DNA from: Paraherbaspirillum soli
GTDB taxonomy: Bacteria; Pseudomonadota; Gammaproteobacteria; Burkholderiales; Burkholderiaceae_D
Assembly (NCBI RefSeq): GCF_042654985.1
Contig: NZ_JBHSMT010000026.1
Location: 310,001-374,000 of the forward strand
Direction: 5' to 3'
Length of the DNA: 64,000 nt
The translations under genes were made by a program, and so were the position numbers. Under the pieces are notes generated by a model. That model was not told where the DNA came from. It saw only the letters and a program-made list of their open reading frames with translations, and made no database searches. This document shows positions 27,048-35,814 of the stretch, piece after piece; positions within the stretch are counted from its first letter, which is position 1, and the number at the start of each line of letters is the position of its first letter.

Positions 27048-27082
27048 TTGTCCACAAGCCTGTCCACATTTTCTGTGGATAA
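27048..27082. promoter_or_regulatory. Cluster of DnaA-box-like 9-mers upstream of lolC
   Basis: TTGTCCACA at 27048-27056 (one mismatch to TTATCCACA), CTGTCCACA at 27060-27068, and a perfect box in reverse orientation, TGTGGATAA, at 27074-27082. The rest of 26833-27177 has no gene. The cluster lies ~95 bp before lolC. Confidence 0.5.
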
Positions 27083-27177
27083 TCCGGGAGGTTCTTGGGA
27101 GGCACGATAAGCATCTGATTCCGCTGCCTTCAGCCGGATTGTGTGGCAAACTGCGGGCTGATTTCGGGAGCCTGGCA

Positions 27178-28443
27178 TTGAGCATTTTAAAAAATTTACC
27201 GTTTGAGTGGCTGGTCGGCTTGCGCTACACCCGCGCTGGCAAGCGCAGCGCCCGCAACAGCTTTATTTCTTTCATCTCGTTAATTTCGATGGCTGGCATT
27301 GCGCTGGGGGTGGCGGCGCTGATCGTTGTGTTGTCGGTCATGAACGGTTTCCAGAAGGATGTGCGGGACCGCATGCTGTCGGTGTTGGCGCATATCGAGG
27401 TCTTTGACGCCTCCGGCGCGATGCCGAACTGGGAATTGGTTGCCAAGGAGGCATTCCAGAACAAGGAAGTGATCGGCGCCGCGCCCTACGTCGATGCGCA
27501 AGCGATGCTGGTGCGCGACGATGTGTTGCGTGGGGTGGCGGTGCGTGGCGTGTTGCCGTCGGAAGAGCCGAAAGTGTCGGAGGTCGCCAGCAAGGTCACG
27601 CACGGCAGCTTCAACGACCTAAAAGCCGGGGAATTCAATATCGTGCTGGGGGTTGAGCTGGCGCGCGCCTTGGGCGTCGGCATCGGCGACAAGGTGATGC
27701 TGCTGGCGGCGCAAGGGCAGGTCACGCCGGCCGGGGTGATCCCGCGCAATCGGCAGTTCACGGTGGCGGGCATCTTCGAAGCCGGCCATTACGAATACGA
27801 TTCCACCTTGGCCTTCATTCATCTCGACGATGCGGAAAAGATGTTCCGGCAGAGTTCGCCATCCGGCGTCCGGCTGAAAATTACCGACATGCTGCAAGCA
27901 CCGCAAGTGGTGCAGCAGCTGTCGACCACCTTGCCGGCCAATTTGTATTTGCGCGACTGGTCGCAGCAGAACAGCAACTGGTTTGCGGCGGTCAAGACCG
28001 AAAAGCGGATGATGTTCATCATCCTGACGCTGATCATTGCGGTGGCGGCTTTCAATCTGGTGTCGACCTTGGTGATGACGGTGACCGACAAGCAAGCCGA
28101 TATCGCGATCCTGCGCACGCTGGGCGCATCGCCTGCTTCCATCATGAAAATTTTCATGGTCCAGGGGGCATTGGTGGGCTTGATCGGCACTGCGATCGGG
28201 GTCGGGCTCGGGGTGCTGGTGGCGTTGAATATCGACGTCATCGTGCCGTTCATGGAGCGCCTGTTGCATGTGCAGTTCCTGCCCAAGAGTATTTATGTGA
28301 TTACCGAATTGCCGTCAGACCTGCGCTGGCCGGATGTCGGGACCATCGGCGGCGTCGCCGTGGTGCTGGCTTTCCTGGCGACCTTGTATCCGAGCTGGTG
28401 GGCGGCTCGAGTAAAACCTGCGGAGGCATTGCGCTATGAATAA
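27178..28443 (+). CDS. lolC: Lipoprotein-releasing ABC transporter permease
   Basis: 421 residues if started at TTG 27178, which has GGGAG 7 nt upstream; no ATG fits the conserved N-terminus (PFEWLVGLRYTRAGKRSARNSFISFISLISMAGIALGVAALIVVLSVMNGF). A first membrane helix, a large periplasmic domain and three C-terminal helices (MMFIILTLIIAVAAFNLVSTLVM; LVGLIGTAIGVGLGVLVAL; GGVAVVLAFLATLYPSWWAA) are the LolC/E layout. With LolD it extracts outer-membrane lipoproteins from the inner membrane for LolA. A single permease gene suggests a homodimer. Confidence 0.93.
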   Translation: MSILKNLPFEWLVGLRYTRAGKRSARNSFISFISLISMAGIALGVAALIVVLSVMNGFQKDVRDRMLSVLAHIEVFDASGAMPNWELVAKEAFQNKEVIGAAPYVDAQAMLVRDDVLRGVAVRGVLPSEEPKVSEVASKVTHGSFNDLKAGEFNIVLGVELARALGVGIGDKVMLLAAQGQVTPAGVIPRNRQFTVAGIFEAGHYEYDSTLAFIHLDDAEKMFRQSSPSGVRLKITDMLQAPQVVQQLSTTLPANLYLRDWSQQNSNWFAAVKTEKRMMFIILTLIIAVAAFNLVSTLVMTVTDKQADIAILRTLGASPASIMKIFMVQGALVGLIGTAIGVGLGVLVALNIDVIVPFMERLLHVQFLPKSIYVITELPSDLRWPDVGTIGGVAVVLAFLATLYPSWWAARVKPAEALRYE

Positions 28444-29191
28444 AACGATCACAAATGGCGCTGTCATGGATGTCGCAGCGGCGCACGGCGCCATCAATGG
28501 CGGTGCGAATCAGGCGGTGCTGTCCGGCCGCGGTTTGGGCAAGACGTTTACACAAGGCGATTATTCGGTCGAGGTATTGCGCGGAATCGACCTCGATGTG
28601 GTCAAGGGCGAACAAGTCGCCATCGTCGGCGCCTCCGGCTCCGGCAAGTCGACCTTGCTGCATTTGCTGGGCGGGCTGGACACGCCGACTGCCGGCAACG
28701 TGACTTTGCTGGGTAAAGACTTTACGACGCTGGGCGAAAAGGCGCGTGGCGATTTACGCAATAGCGCACTGGGTTTCGTCTATCAATTCCATCATTTGCT
28801 GCCGGAGTTCTCGGCGTTGGACAACGTTGCCATGCCGCTGATGATCCGCCGCGTAAAGCGCAGCGATGCGCAAGAGCAGGCGCGCGAGATCCTGTCGCGG
28901 GTAGGGCTGGCCAAGCGCGTGATCCATGTGCCGGGCGAGTTGTCCGGCGGTGAACGACAGCGGGTCGCACTGGCGCGCGCGCTGGTCACTCGGCCGGCCT
29001 GCGTGATGGCCGACGAGCCGACCGGCAATCTGGACCGCTCGACCGCACAGATGACTTTCGATTTGATGCTGGAGCTATCGCAAACGCTGGGTACTGCGTT
29101 CGTGATCGTGACCCATGACGTTGAACTGGCGCGCCGCTGCGGCCGCATCCTGCGGCTGTCGGAGAATGGCTTGCAGCCTTACCTGGAGTAA
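28436..29191 (+). CDS. lolD: Lipoprotein-releasing system ATP-binding protein
   Basis: 251 residues, overlapping lolC by 8 bp. ABC ATPase motifs: Walker A GASGSGKSTLLH, signature LSGGERQRVALARAL, Walker B CVMADEPTGNLD and the switch His VTHDVE. About 25 residues longer at the N-terminus than E. coli LolD; ATG 28466 (MDVAAAHG) is an alternative start. It powers lipoprotein release with the upstream permease. Confidence 0.94.
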   Translation: MNKTITNGAVMDVAAAHGAINGGANQAVLSGRGLGKTFTQGDYSVEVLRGIDLDVVKGEQVAIVGASGSGKSTLLHLLGGLDTPTAGNVTLLGKDFTTLGEKARGDLRNSALGFVYQFHHLLPEFSALDNVAMPLMIRRVKRSDAQEQAREILSRVGLAKRVIHVPGELSGGERQRVALARALVTRPACVMADEPTGNLDRSTAQMTFDLMLELSQTLGTAFVIVTHDVELARRCGRILRLSENGLQPYLE

Positions 29192-29198
29192 TAGGTAC

Positions 29199-29702
29199 TT
29201 ATCGCCTGAAGCCAGACCGATCATGGTCATAACGCGGATCGGGGCCGTTTTCAAGCTTGCGGACAATCCCGGCGTCGTCGAAATAGACGGTCATCTGTGA
29301 GTTCCAGACGCCGTTTTCCTTGTAGCCGTAATTCCATCCATCCAGTTTGGTGCGGCTGTAATAGATCGTATCGTTCGGTTTGCCGATGGTGCGCAGGACA
29401 TCGGCCTTGTTGAATTGATTTACCTTGATCGTGGCAAATTTTTGCAGGGTCAATACCTGTTCGTAGGAAATCAATTTGCCATCCGGGCCAATCCGCGCCA
29501 TATAGGTGTACTGGCCAAACGGGCCGCGCGAATATTCCAATAATTTATCGTTGTTGTCTTGATAAATGCCGGTAGGCGTCCCCAAGCGGGCGATGACTTG
29601 CGGCTCCGGTTCGCCGGGATTGACCGGCGGCGCCATCAGCGAAGCGCACCCGCCAAGGGTCAGCATCAGGCTGGCGACGATGGCGGCAGGGAAGTGTTTC
29701 AT
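29199..29702 (-). CDS. BamE/SmpA-like outer-membrane lipoprotein
   Basis: 167 residues from ATG 29702, with GGAG 6 nt upstream. A lipoprotein signal is present (AAIVASLMLTLGGC). Two repeats recall the BamE/SmpA fold: PEPQVIARLGTPTGIYQDNNDKLLEYSRGPFGQYTYMARIGPDGKL and NKADVLRTIGKPNDTIYYSRTKLDGWNYGYKENGVWNSQMTVYFD. It is probably an outer-membrane lipoprotein. It is convergent with lolCD; the association with lipoprotein sorting genes is noted but may be chance. The exact role is unknown. Confidence 0.78.
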   Translation of the reverse strand: MKHFPAAIVASLMLTLGGCASLMAPPVNPGEPEPQVIARLGTPTGIYQDNNDKLLEYSRGPFGQYTYMARIGPDGKLISYEQVLTLQKFATIKVNQFNKADVLRTIGKPNDTIYYSRTKLDGWNYGYKENGVWNSQMTVYFDDAGIVRKLENGPDPRYDHDRSGFRR

Positions 29703-29772
29703 GGCAAGCTCCAAAAAATGGTCAAGATGCGCCGGATGGCGCGAATTGGCCCGTAAAGGCCGAGCTAATGGT

Positions 29773-29801
29773 TTGAATCGGCAAGGGTTTTGCTATATAC
29801 T
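29773..29801 (+). promoter_or_regulatory. Sigma70-type promoter of rpsO
   Basis: -35 TTGAAT (29773-29778), 17-nt spacer, -10 TATACT (29796-29801), about 90 bp before the rpsO start. Confidence 0.75.
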
Positions 29802-29893
29802 GCGCGTCTGGTCAAGTTCGACCAGCTTTTTTAATTGTTTGTTCACGGTATATAGGGTTCCGTACTCTGTACACCGCTTGTGAAAGGTAAAGC

Positions 29894-30163
29894 ATGACTA
29901 TCGAAAAAACAGCCAAGGCCGCAATTATCACTGATAATGCGCGCGGTCAAAACGACACCGGCTCCCCAGAAGTGCAAGTTGCGCTGCTGACAGCCCGTAT
30001 CAACGATCTGAACGGTCACTTCAAAGCCCACGCCAAGGATCATCATTCCCGCCGCGGCCTGATCATGATGGTTAACCGTCGTAAAAGCCTGCTGTCCTAC
30101 CTCAAAGGTAAAGATCTCAACCGTTACCGTTCGCTGATCGAAAAACTCGGCTTGCGTAAGTAA
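29894..30163 (+). CDS. rpsO: 30S ribosomal protein S15
   Basis: 89 residues, the standard length. Diagnostic stretches are NDTGSPEVQVALLTARINDLNGHFKAHAKDHHSRRGL and RRKSLLSYLKGKDLNRYRSLIEKLGLRK. S15 binds 16S rRNA and nucleates the small-subunit platform. GAAAGG precedes the ATG. It is followed by a strong terminator and then pnp, the conserved rpsO-pnp order. Confidence 0.98.
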   Translation: MTIEKTAKAAIITDNARGQNDTGSPEVQVALLTARINDLNGHFKAHAKDHHSRRGLIMMVNRRKSLLSYLKGKDLNRYRSLIEKLGLRK

Positions 30164-30246
30164 TCGACTTATCACCGATCCTCGATATCCTCATCGACAT
30201 CTTGTTTCGATTTTTCGTGACGACGTCGTTGGTCGACCGATAGGTA

Positions 30247-30287
30247 AAATGCCTGCGTCAGTCTCTGATGCGGGCATTTTTGCTTTT
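30247..30287 (+). terminator. Terminator between rpsO and pnp
   Basis: A long stem with arms beginning AAATGCC and ending GGCATTT, continued by about seven further pairs including two G-T wobbles, around a GTCTC loop, followed by TTTTGCTTTT. It would end or attenuate rpsO transcription before pnp. Confidence 0.85.
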
Positions 30288-30437
30288 GGCAGCTTGAATT
30301 GGCTGCTCGCAAGTTGTAAGAAGTTTGTTTTATGTAATGAGGCGGCAATTCATCCGGAATAACCGGTGATGCAGCCGTCTGTGGTGAGGTGAACGACAGC
30401 GCCTGAAAATCTGTCGGCAAAATAGAAAGGAAACACC

Positions 30438-32582
30438 GTGTTTAATAAAGTTACCAAGACTTTCCAGTATGGCCAGCATCAAGTTACGCTGGAAACCGGC
30501 GAAATCGCTCGCCAAGCTTCCGGCGCCGTATTGGTGTCGATCGAAGATACCGTTGTGCTGGCTACCGTGGTTGCACGTAAAGATGCCAAGCCAGGTCAGG
30601 ATTTTTTCCCGCTGACCGTTGATTATGTTGAGAAGACTTATGCCGCAGGCCGCATCCCCGGCGGCTTTTTCAAGCGTGAAGGTCGTCCTTCGGAAAAAGA
30701 GACGCTGACTTCGCGCCTGATCGATCGTCCGATTCGTCCATTGTTCCCGGAAGGCTACATGAACGAAGTGCAAGTGATTCTTCACGTGCTGTCGGTCAAT
30801 CCTGAAATCGATCCGGATATCGCTGCGATGATCGGCGCTTCGGCTGCTTTGTCGGTCGCCGGTATCCCGTTCGCGGGCCCGGTCGGCGCTGCGCGCGTCG
30901 GCTATATCGACGGTCAATATGTTTTGAATCCAACCACTTCGCAACTGACCAAGTCAGCCATGGATCTGGTAGTTGCCGGTACCGAAACCGCGGTGCTGAT
31001 GGTGGAATCCGAAGCGCAGCAATTGTCGGAAGAAATCATGCTGGGCGCGGTGGTGTACGGCCACGACCAAATGAAGACCGTGATCAACGCCATCCATGAC
31101 CTGGTGCGCGACGGCGGCAAGCCGGAAGTCGAGTGGAGCCCTGCGCCGAAGAACGACGCGCTGATCGCTCGGGTTGCCCATTTCGGCGAAGCCAAGCTGC
31201 GCGAAGCCTACCAAACCAAAGACAAGCAAGCCCGTACCGCCAAGCTGAAAGATGCCACCGCCGAAGTCAACGCGGCGTTGGCTGCTGAAGCGGCTTCGAT
31301 CGGCGCGGCAGCACCGGACGCGGCAGAAGTCGGCGGTATCCTGTTCGAGCTGGAATCCAAAATCGTGCGTTCGCAGATCCTGGACGGCGAGCCACGCATC
31401 GACGGCCGCGACACCCGCACCGTGCGTCCGATCTCGATCCGTACCGGCGTGTTGCCGCGTACTCACGGCTCGGCACTGTTTACTCGCGGCGAAACCCAGG
31501 CATTGGTCGTTGCCACGCTGGGCACCGCACGCGACGAACAAAAGATCGACGCGCTGATGGGCGAGTACTCGGATCGCTTCATGCTGCACTACAACATGCC
31601 TCCGTTCGCGACTGGCGAAACCGGCCGCGTCGGCACTCCTAAGCGCCGCGAAATCGGTCACGGCCGTCTGGCCAAGCGTGCCCTGCAAGCGGCATTGCCG
31701 GCACCGGAAGAGTTCAGCTACTCGGTACGTCTGGTATCGGAAATCACCGAATCCAACGGTTCGTCGTCGATGGCTTCGGTCTGCGGCGGCTGCCTGGCGT
31801 TGATGGATGCGGGTGTGCCGATGCAAGCGCACGTCGCCGGTATCGCGATGGGCCTGATCAAGGAAGGCAGCAAGTTCGCCGTCCTGACCGACATCCTGGG
31901 CGATGAAGATCACCTGGGCGACATGGACTTCAAGGTGGCGGGTACTGCCAACGGCATCACCGCGCTGCAAATGGATATCAAGATCCAGGGCATCACCAAG
32001 GAAATCATGCAGGTCGCATTGGCGCAAGCCAAGGAAGGCCGCATCCATATCCTCGGCAAGATGCAGGAAGCGGTACCGCATGGCAAGACCGAGCTGTCCG
32101 ACTTCGCACCGCGCCTGATCACCATCAAGATCAATCCGGAAAAAATCCGTGACGTGATCGGCAAGGGCGGCGCTGTGATTCGCGCGTTGACCGAAGAAAC
32201 CGGCACCCAGATCGACATCAGCGACGAAGGCGTGGTCACCATCGCTTCGGTGGATGCTGCCGCCGGCCAGGAAGCCAAGCGTCGCATCGAAGAACTGACA
32301 GCGTCGGTTGAAGTCGGCAAGGTCTACGAAGGCACCGTGTTGAAGTTGCTGGACTTCGGCGCGATTGTCCAGGTATTGCCGGGCAAGGACGGTCTGCTGC
32401 ACATCAGCCAGATCGCCAACGAGCGCGTCAATGCGGTCGCCGACTACCTGAAAGAAGGTCAGCAAGTGCGCGTCAAGGTACTTGAAACCGATGACCGTGG
32501 CCGCCTGAAACTGTCGATGAAGGCTGCGCAGGCTGATGAAGCCGGCGAAGCTGCACCGGCATCGGCTGGGCCAGCTGCTTAA
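30438..32582 (+). CDS. pnp: Polyribonucleotide nucleotidyltransferase (PNPase)
   Basis: 714 residues, full length. Two RNase PH domains (N-terminal FNKVTKTFQYGQHQVTLETGEIARQASGAVLV; second RTHGSALFTRGETQALVVATLG) flank the helical linker. Then come a KH domain (KINPEKIRDVIGKGGAVIRALTEETGTQIDI) and an S1 domain (GKVYEGTVLKLLDFGAIVQVLPGKDGLLHISQIA). PNPase degrades RNA 3' to 5' by phosphorolysis in the degradosome. AGAAAGGA precedes the GTG at 30438, which appears to be the start. Confidence 0.97.
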   Translation: MFNKVTKTFQYGQHQVTLETGEIARQASGAVLVSIEDTVVLATVVARKDAKPGQDFFPLTVDYVEKTYAAGRIPGGFFKREGRPSEKETLTSRLIDRPIRPLFPEGYMNEVQVILHVLSVNPEIDPDIAAMIGASAALSVAGIPFAGPVGAARVGYIDGQYVLNPTTSQLTKSAMDLVVAGTETAVLMVESEAQQLSEEIMLGAVVYGHDQMKTVINAIHDLVRDGGKPEVEWSPAPKNDALIARVAHFGEAKLREAYQTKDKQARTAKLKDATAEVNAALAAEAASIGAAAPDAAEVGGILFELESKIVRSQILDGEPRIDGRDTRTVRPISIRTGVLPRTHGSALFTRGETQALVVATLGTARDEQKIDALMGEYSDRFMLHYNMPPFATGETGRVGTPKRREIGHGRLAKRALQAALPAPEEFSYSVRLVSEITESNGSSSMASVCGGCLALMDAGVPMQAHVAGIAMGLIKEGSKFAVLTDILGDEDHLGDMDFKVAGTANGITALQMDIKIQGITKEIMQVALAQAKEGRIHILGKMQEAVPHGKTELSDFAPRLITIKINPEKIRDVIGKGGAVIRALTEETGTQIDISDEGVVTIASVDAAAGQEAKRRIEELTASVEVGKVYEGTVLKLLDFGAIVQVLPGKDGLLHISQIANERVNAVADYLKEGQQVRVKVLETDDRGRLKLSMKAAQADEAGEAAPASAGPAA

Positions 32583-32611
32583 GCAGATCCAGCTTAGTTG
32601 GGGATGTGAAA

Positions 32612-32648
32612 AAGCCCGGGATGCGCAAGCATCCCGGGCTTTTTTTTA
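32612..32648 (+). terminator. Terminator of pnp
   Basis: A perfect 12-bp stem AGCCCGGGATGC/GCATCCCGGGCT with a GCAA tetraloop and an 8-T tail. Confidence 0.95.
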
Positions 32649-32655
32649 CCCGAAA

Positions 32656-32696
32656 AAAAGGCCGCCGGAGAATGATCTTCTACGGCGGCTTTTTCA
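32656..32696. terminator. Bidirectional hairpin between pnp and the reductase gene
   Basis: GCCGCCG/CGGCGGC stem with GAA/TTC inner pairs, preceded by a run of A and followed by TTTTT, so it can act on both strands. It probably terminates the minus-strand reductase unit. Confidence 0.7.
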
Positions 32697-32709
32697 AATC
32701 ACGCAAATC

Positions 32710-32818
32710 GTAGGGTGGAAAAGCGCAGCCCTTGCAGGGCGCATATCCGCTTGCAAGCGGATATCGTTCCGCAGGCAGATGGCATGCCATCTGAAACCCC
32801 TGCTACACCCTTCCACCG
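32710..32818. repeat. Composite repeat: REP-type outer stem with an insert of nested palindromes, copy 1
   Basis: The outer stem is GGTGGAA (near 32714) with TTCCACC (near 32811). Its loop holds GCCC-TTGCA-GGGC (32728-32740), a 22-bp perfect palindrome with centre TTGCAA (32743-32764), and the 18-bp perfect palindrome CAGATGGCATGCCATCTG (32776-32793). The same module recurs inverted at 53078-53185. Confidence 0.85.
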
Positions 32819-32835
32819 TTCTACTGACTTCGATC

Positions 32836-33927
32836 TTAGTCAAACACAGGCGATGCCACACCCAGAATCTTGTGCAATTTCGGCGACGTGGTGGTGTACT
32901 GCATATGGATTTTCTTCTCGGGGAAGATGTATGGCGCAGCGCCAAATGCCGCCAGTGCAGCTTCATGGAAGCCCGACAGGATCAGCTTTTTCTTGCCCGG
33001 ATAGGTGTTGATATCGCCGACCGCAAAGATGCCTGGAACATTGGTTTCGAATTTCTCGGTATCGACCACTTTCAATTGCTTGCGCTCGATATCCAGGCCC
33101 CACTCGGCGATCGGGCCGAGTTTTGGCGACAGACCGAAGAACACCAGCAGGGTATCCAGCGGCAGCCGGCGGGTGACGCCGTCCGGGGCCGTGACCTTGA
33201 TTTCGCTCAGCTTGTCGTCTTTGACTTCATGGCCGGTCACCTGGCCGATCAACAGCTGCATTTCGTAGGCGTCGCACAATTCCTTCATCTTGGCGACCGA
33301 GGCCGGCGCAGCGCGGAAGTCTTCGCGACGATGTAGCAGGACCACGGATTCCGCTTTGCCGACCAGATTCAGCGCCCAGTCCAGCGCCGAATCGCCGCCG
33401 CCGCAAATCACCAGATTCTTGCCGTGGAATTGGACCGGATCCTTGACCCGGTAAAACAATTGCGAATTGTCGAAGCGCTCAATGCCGTCAACCTTCAGCG
33501 TGCGCGGCTGGAACGAACCGACGCCGGCGGCGATAAAGATGGTCTTGGTAATGAAGCGGGTACCGGCCGAGGTTTCCAGGTCGAAGCGGTTATCTTCGCG
33601 GCGCGCGACCAGCGTGACCTCCTGGCCCAGGTGGAAAGTAGGCTCGAACGGTTCGATCTGCTTCAGCAGATTGTCGGTCAGCTCCTGGCCGGTGCAGACC
33701 GGTACCGCCGGGATGTCGTAAATTGGCTTGTCCGGGTAGAGCTCGACGCATTGGCCGCCGACTACCGGCAGCGAGTCGATCACGTGCGCCTTGATTTCCA
33801 GCAGGCCGAGTTCAAACACCTGAAACAGGCCGACCGGACCGGCGCCGATGATGACGGCATCCGCCTCAATCGGGAGTGCGTTGTTGATCGAGTTGGGTAC
33901 TGCATCAATTTGGGCGTTGGTATCCAT
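32836..33927 (-). CDS. Ferredoxin/flavodoxin-NADP+ reductase, thioredoxin-reductase-like
   Basis: 363 residues from ATG 33927. An FAD-binding motif (DAVIIGAGPVGLFQVFELGLLEIKAHVIDSLPVVGGQC) and an NADPH motif (NLVICGGGDSALDWALNLVG) follow the thioredoxin reductase fold, but the redox CxxC of true thioredoxin reductases is absent. This matches the YumC/ONFR type. The C-terminus has IFAVGDINTYPGKKKLILSGFHEAALAAF. It should pass electrons between NADPH and ferredoxin; fdxA lies just upstream on the same strand. Confidence 0.9.
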   Translation of the reverse strand: MDTNAQIDAVPNSINNALPIEADAVIIGAGPVGLFQVFELGLLEIKAHVIDSLPVVGGQCVELYPDKPIYDIPAVPVCTGQELTDNLLKQIEPFEPTFHLGQEVTLVARREDNRFDLETSAGTRFITKTIFIAAGVGSFQPRTLKVDGIERFDNSQLFYRVKDPVQFHGKNLVICGGGDSALDWALNLVGKAESVVLLHRREDFRAAPASVAKMKELCDAYEMQLLIGQVTGHEVKDDKLSEIKVTAPDGVTRRLPLDTLLVFFGLSPKLGPIAEWGLDIERKQLKVVDTEKFETNVPGIFAVGDINTYPGKKKLILSGFHEAALAAFGAAPYIFPEKKIHMQYTTTSPKLHKILGVASPVFD

Positions 33928-34155
33928 ACGACTATCTGATTCCTGTTTCAGTTGGTCCCCCAAAGCGCCGCGGCAGTGCTGACTGCGACGGCGATTGGCA
34001 TTGAGTATTTGGCGATTTTCTGGCCTGGCTGCGAACGAATTGCGCTCATGGCTGGGGGTGTAAAGGCTAGAGGCGATCCAGGCAAAGCGCTGGCACTAGC
34101 TGCTGCCGCTACCGAGGCAAGACGATCCCGGTAGCGGGCCTGATGGATGTGTCGA

Positions 34156-34479
34156 TTAGCGCTGCAAAAACTCCAGCTTTTCTTTCACATCTTTCCATTC
34201 TTCGGCTTCCGGCAACGGCGACACGGTCTTGGTGATCGACGGCCAGTGGCGCGACAAATCCGCATTCAGTTTGATGAATTGCTGTTGATCCGCAGGCACA
34301 TCTTCTTCGGCGTAGATCGCGTTGACCGGGCATTCGGCGACGCACACTGCGCAATCGATGCATTCGTCCGGGTCGATCGACAGGAAATTCGGGCCCTGGC
34401 GGAAGCAATCAACCGGGCAAACATCCACGCAGTCCGTATAGCGGCAGCGGATGCAGGATTCGGTGACAACGTGGGTCAT
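34156..34479 (-). CDS. fdxA: Ferredoxin, 7Fe-8S type
   Basis: 107 residues from ATG 34479 (MTHVVTESCIRCRYTDCVDVCPVDCF). The first cluster motif is CxxCxxxxxCxxxCP as in FdxA ([3Fe-4S] site), and the second is CIDCAVCVAECP ([4Fe-4S]). It is an electron carrier in the cytoplasm. The next gene on the strand, after 228 bp, is a ferredoxin-NADP+ reductase, a natural redox partner. Confidence 0.95.
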   Translation of the reverse strand: MTHVVTESCIRCRYTDCVDVCPVDCFRQGPNFLSIDPDECIDCAVCVAECPVNAIYAEEDVPADQQQFIKLNADLSRHWPSITKTVSPLPEAEEWKDVKEKLEFLQR

Positions 34480-34757
34480 AACAACAGTCCTATCTGTAAA
34501 GAGTCTTGAGGCGGCTGATGGTGAGCCGCATTCGGCAGCAATGCGCTGCAAAGCCTTGTATTTTAAGGTAATTCTAAGTTTCCCACAAACAGCCGTTATA
34601 TAGAATCCATATAAGTAAATGCGCAAATTGCATTTATCGGGAAGCGTTGGCCTTTACCCGAATTTACGCCGATCTGCGTGTGTTGCCGGCGCAAGCTCCC
34701 CTTGCGCAGCGTTGTCGAATTGGCTAATGTGTTCCTCTTTATTGCTACGGAATAATT

Positions 34758-35711
34758 ATGTCATCTCATTCGGACGGCTCCACCAAGGCCATTTTTTATG
34801 CGCTCGGCGCTAACGGCGGCATTGCGCTGGCAAAGTTTGCCGCATCGCTATTGACCGGTTCCGGCGCCATGCTGGCGGAGGCGATCCACTCGCTGGCCGA
34901 CTGCACCAACCAGATTTTTCTGCTGATCGGCTTGAAAGAAGCCAAAAAGCCGGCCGACCAATCGCATCCTATGGGCTATGCGCGGGTAGTTTATTTCTGG
35001 GCAATGATGGTGGCCTTGCTATTGTTCTTCGTCGGCGGCGCCTTTTCGGTGATGGAAGGTATTGAGCATCTCAAGCACCCGCAAGCTATCAGCAACCCGT
35101 GGGTGGCGCTTGGCGTGCTGGGGGTGTCGGTGCTGTTGGAGGCTTTTTCCCTGTACGGGGCGATGACCGAGATCCGCAAGATTGCAAACGGCAAATCGTT
35201 CATGCAATGGTTCCGTGAAACCCGGCAATCGGAATTGATGGTGGTGGCGGGCGAGGATATCGCGGCACTGGCTGGTCTGGCGCTGGCATTTCTGGCGGTG
35301 GTGATGACGGTGGTCACCGGCAATCCGCTGTGGGATGCGTGCGGAACGATTGCGGTCGGCGTGTTGTTGATGATCGTCGCAGTGATGGTGATTCGGGAAG
35401 TGAAAGCAATGGTGACCGGCGAGTCGGCCGCGCCCGAGGTCCATGCGGCGATCAAGCAACACATCGAAGCGCATCCGGCAGTCGACAGCATCAGGAACAT
35501 GATTTCGATGCAGTGGGGCGAGCAGGTGATGATCGCGGTGCAAGCCGTGATGCGGCCGCAGCCTTCGGATGTGGCGCTGGTGGATGCGATCAACCTGATT
35601 GAGGCCGGCATACAAGCCAAGTGGCCGCAGGTGCGCTGGTGCTTCTTTGAGCCGGATCATGCGCTGTCGGAGGGGGACGAGCCGCAGCCGGCCGGGATCG
35701 CCAAGGCCTGA
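34758..35711 (+). CDS. Cation diffusion facilitator (CDF) family transporter
   Basis: 317 residues with about six membrane helices. The CDF metal-site pattern on helix 2 is modified: AMLAEAIHSLADCTNQIFLLIGL, and helix 5 has VVAGEDIAALAGLALAF. QSHPMGYARVVYFWAMMVALLLF is typical of the SLC30A9-like branch. A cytoplasmic C-terminal domain follows (IEAHPAVDSIRNMISMQWGEQVMIAVQAVM). It exports divalent metal in exchange for protons; which metal is not clear. Confidence 0.88.
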   Translation: MSSHSDGSTKAIFYALGANGGIALAKFAASLLTGSGAMLAEAIHSLADCTNQIFLLIGLKEAKKPADQSHPMGYARVVYFWAMMVALLLFFVGGAFSVMEGIEHLKHPQAISNPWVALGVLGVSVLLEAFSLYGAMTEIRKIANGKSFMQWFRETRQSELMVVAGEDIAALAGLALAFLAVVMTVVTGNPLWDACGTIAVGVLLMIVAVMVIREVKAMVTGESAAPEVHAAIKQHIEAHPAVDSIRNMISMQWGEQVMIAVQAVMRPQPSDVALVDAINLIEAGIQAKWPQVRWCFFEPDHALSEGDEPQPAGIAKA

Positions 35712-35814
35712 TCAGTTTGACGGGCCGGTCGCCAACCAAAGATCTTTACGCCTCGGCACAGAACCATGCTCAATTGCACGCTTGCCGGCATTTCATTTAA
35801 TAAGGAACATTTTC

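Noticed and set aside
30954..32465. Long antisense ORF opposite pnp
   Set aside because: A GC-rich shadow frame; pnp is certain and the antisense translation has no recognisable domain.
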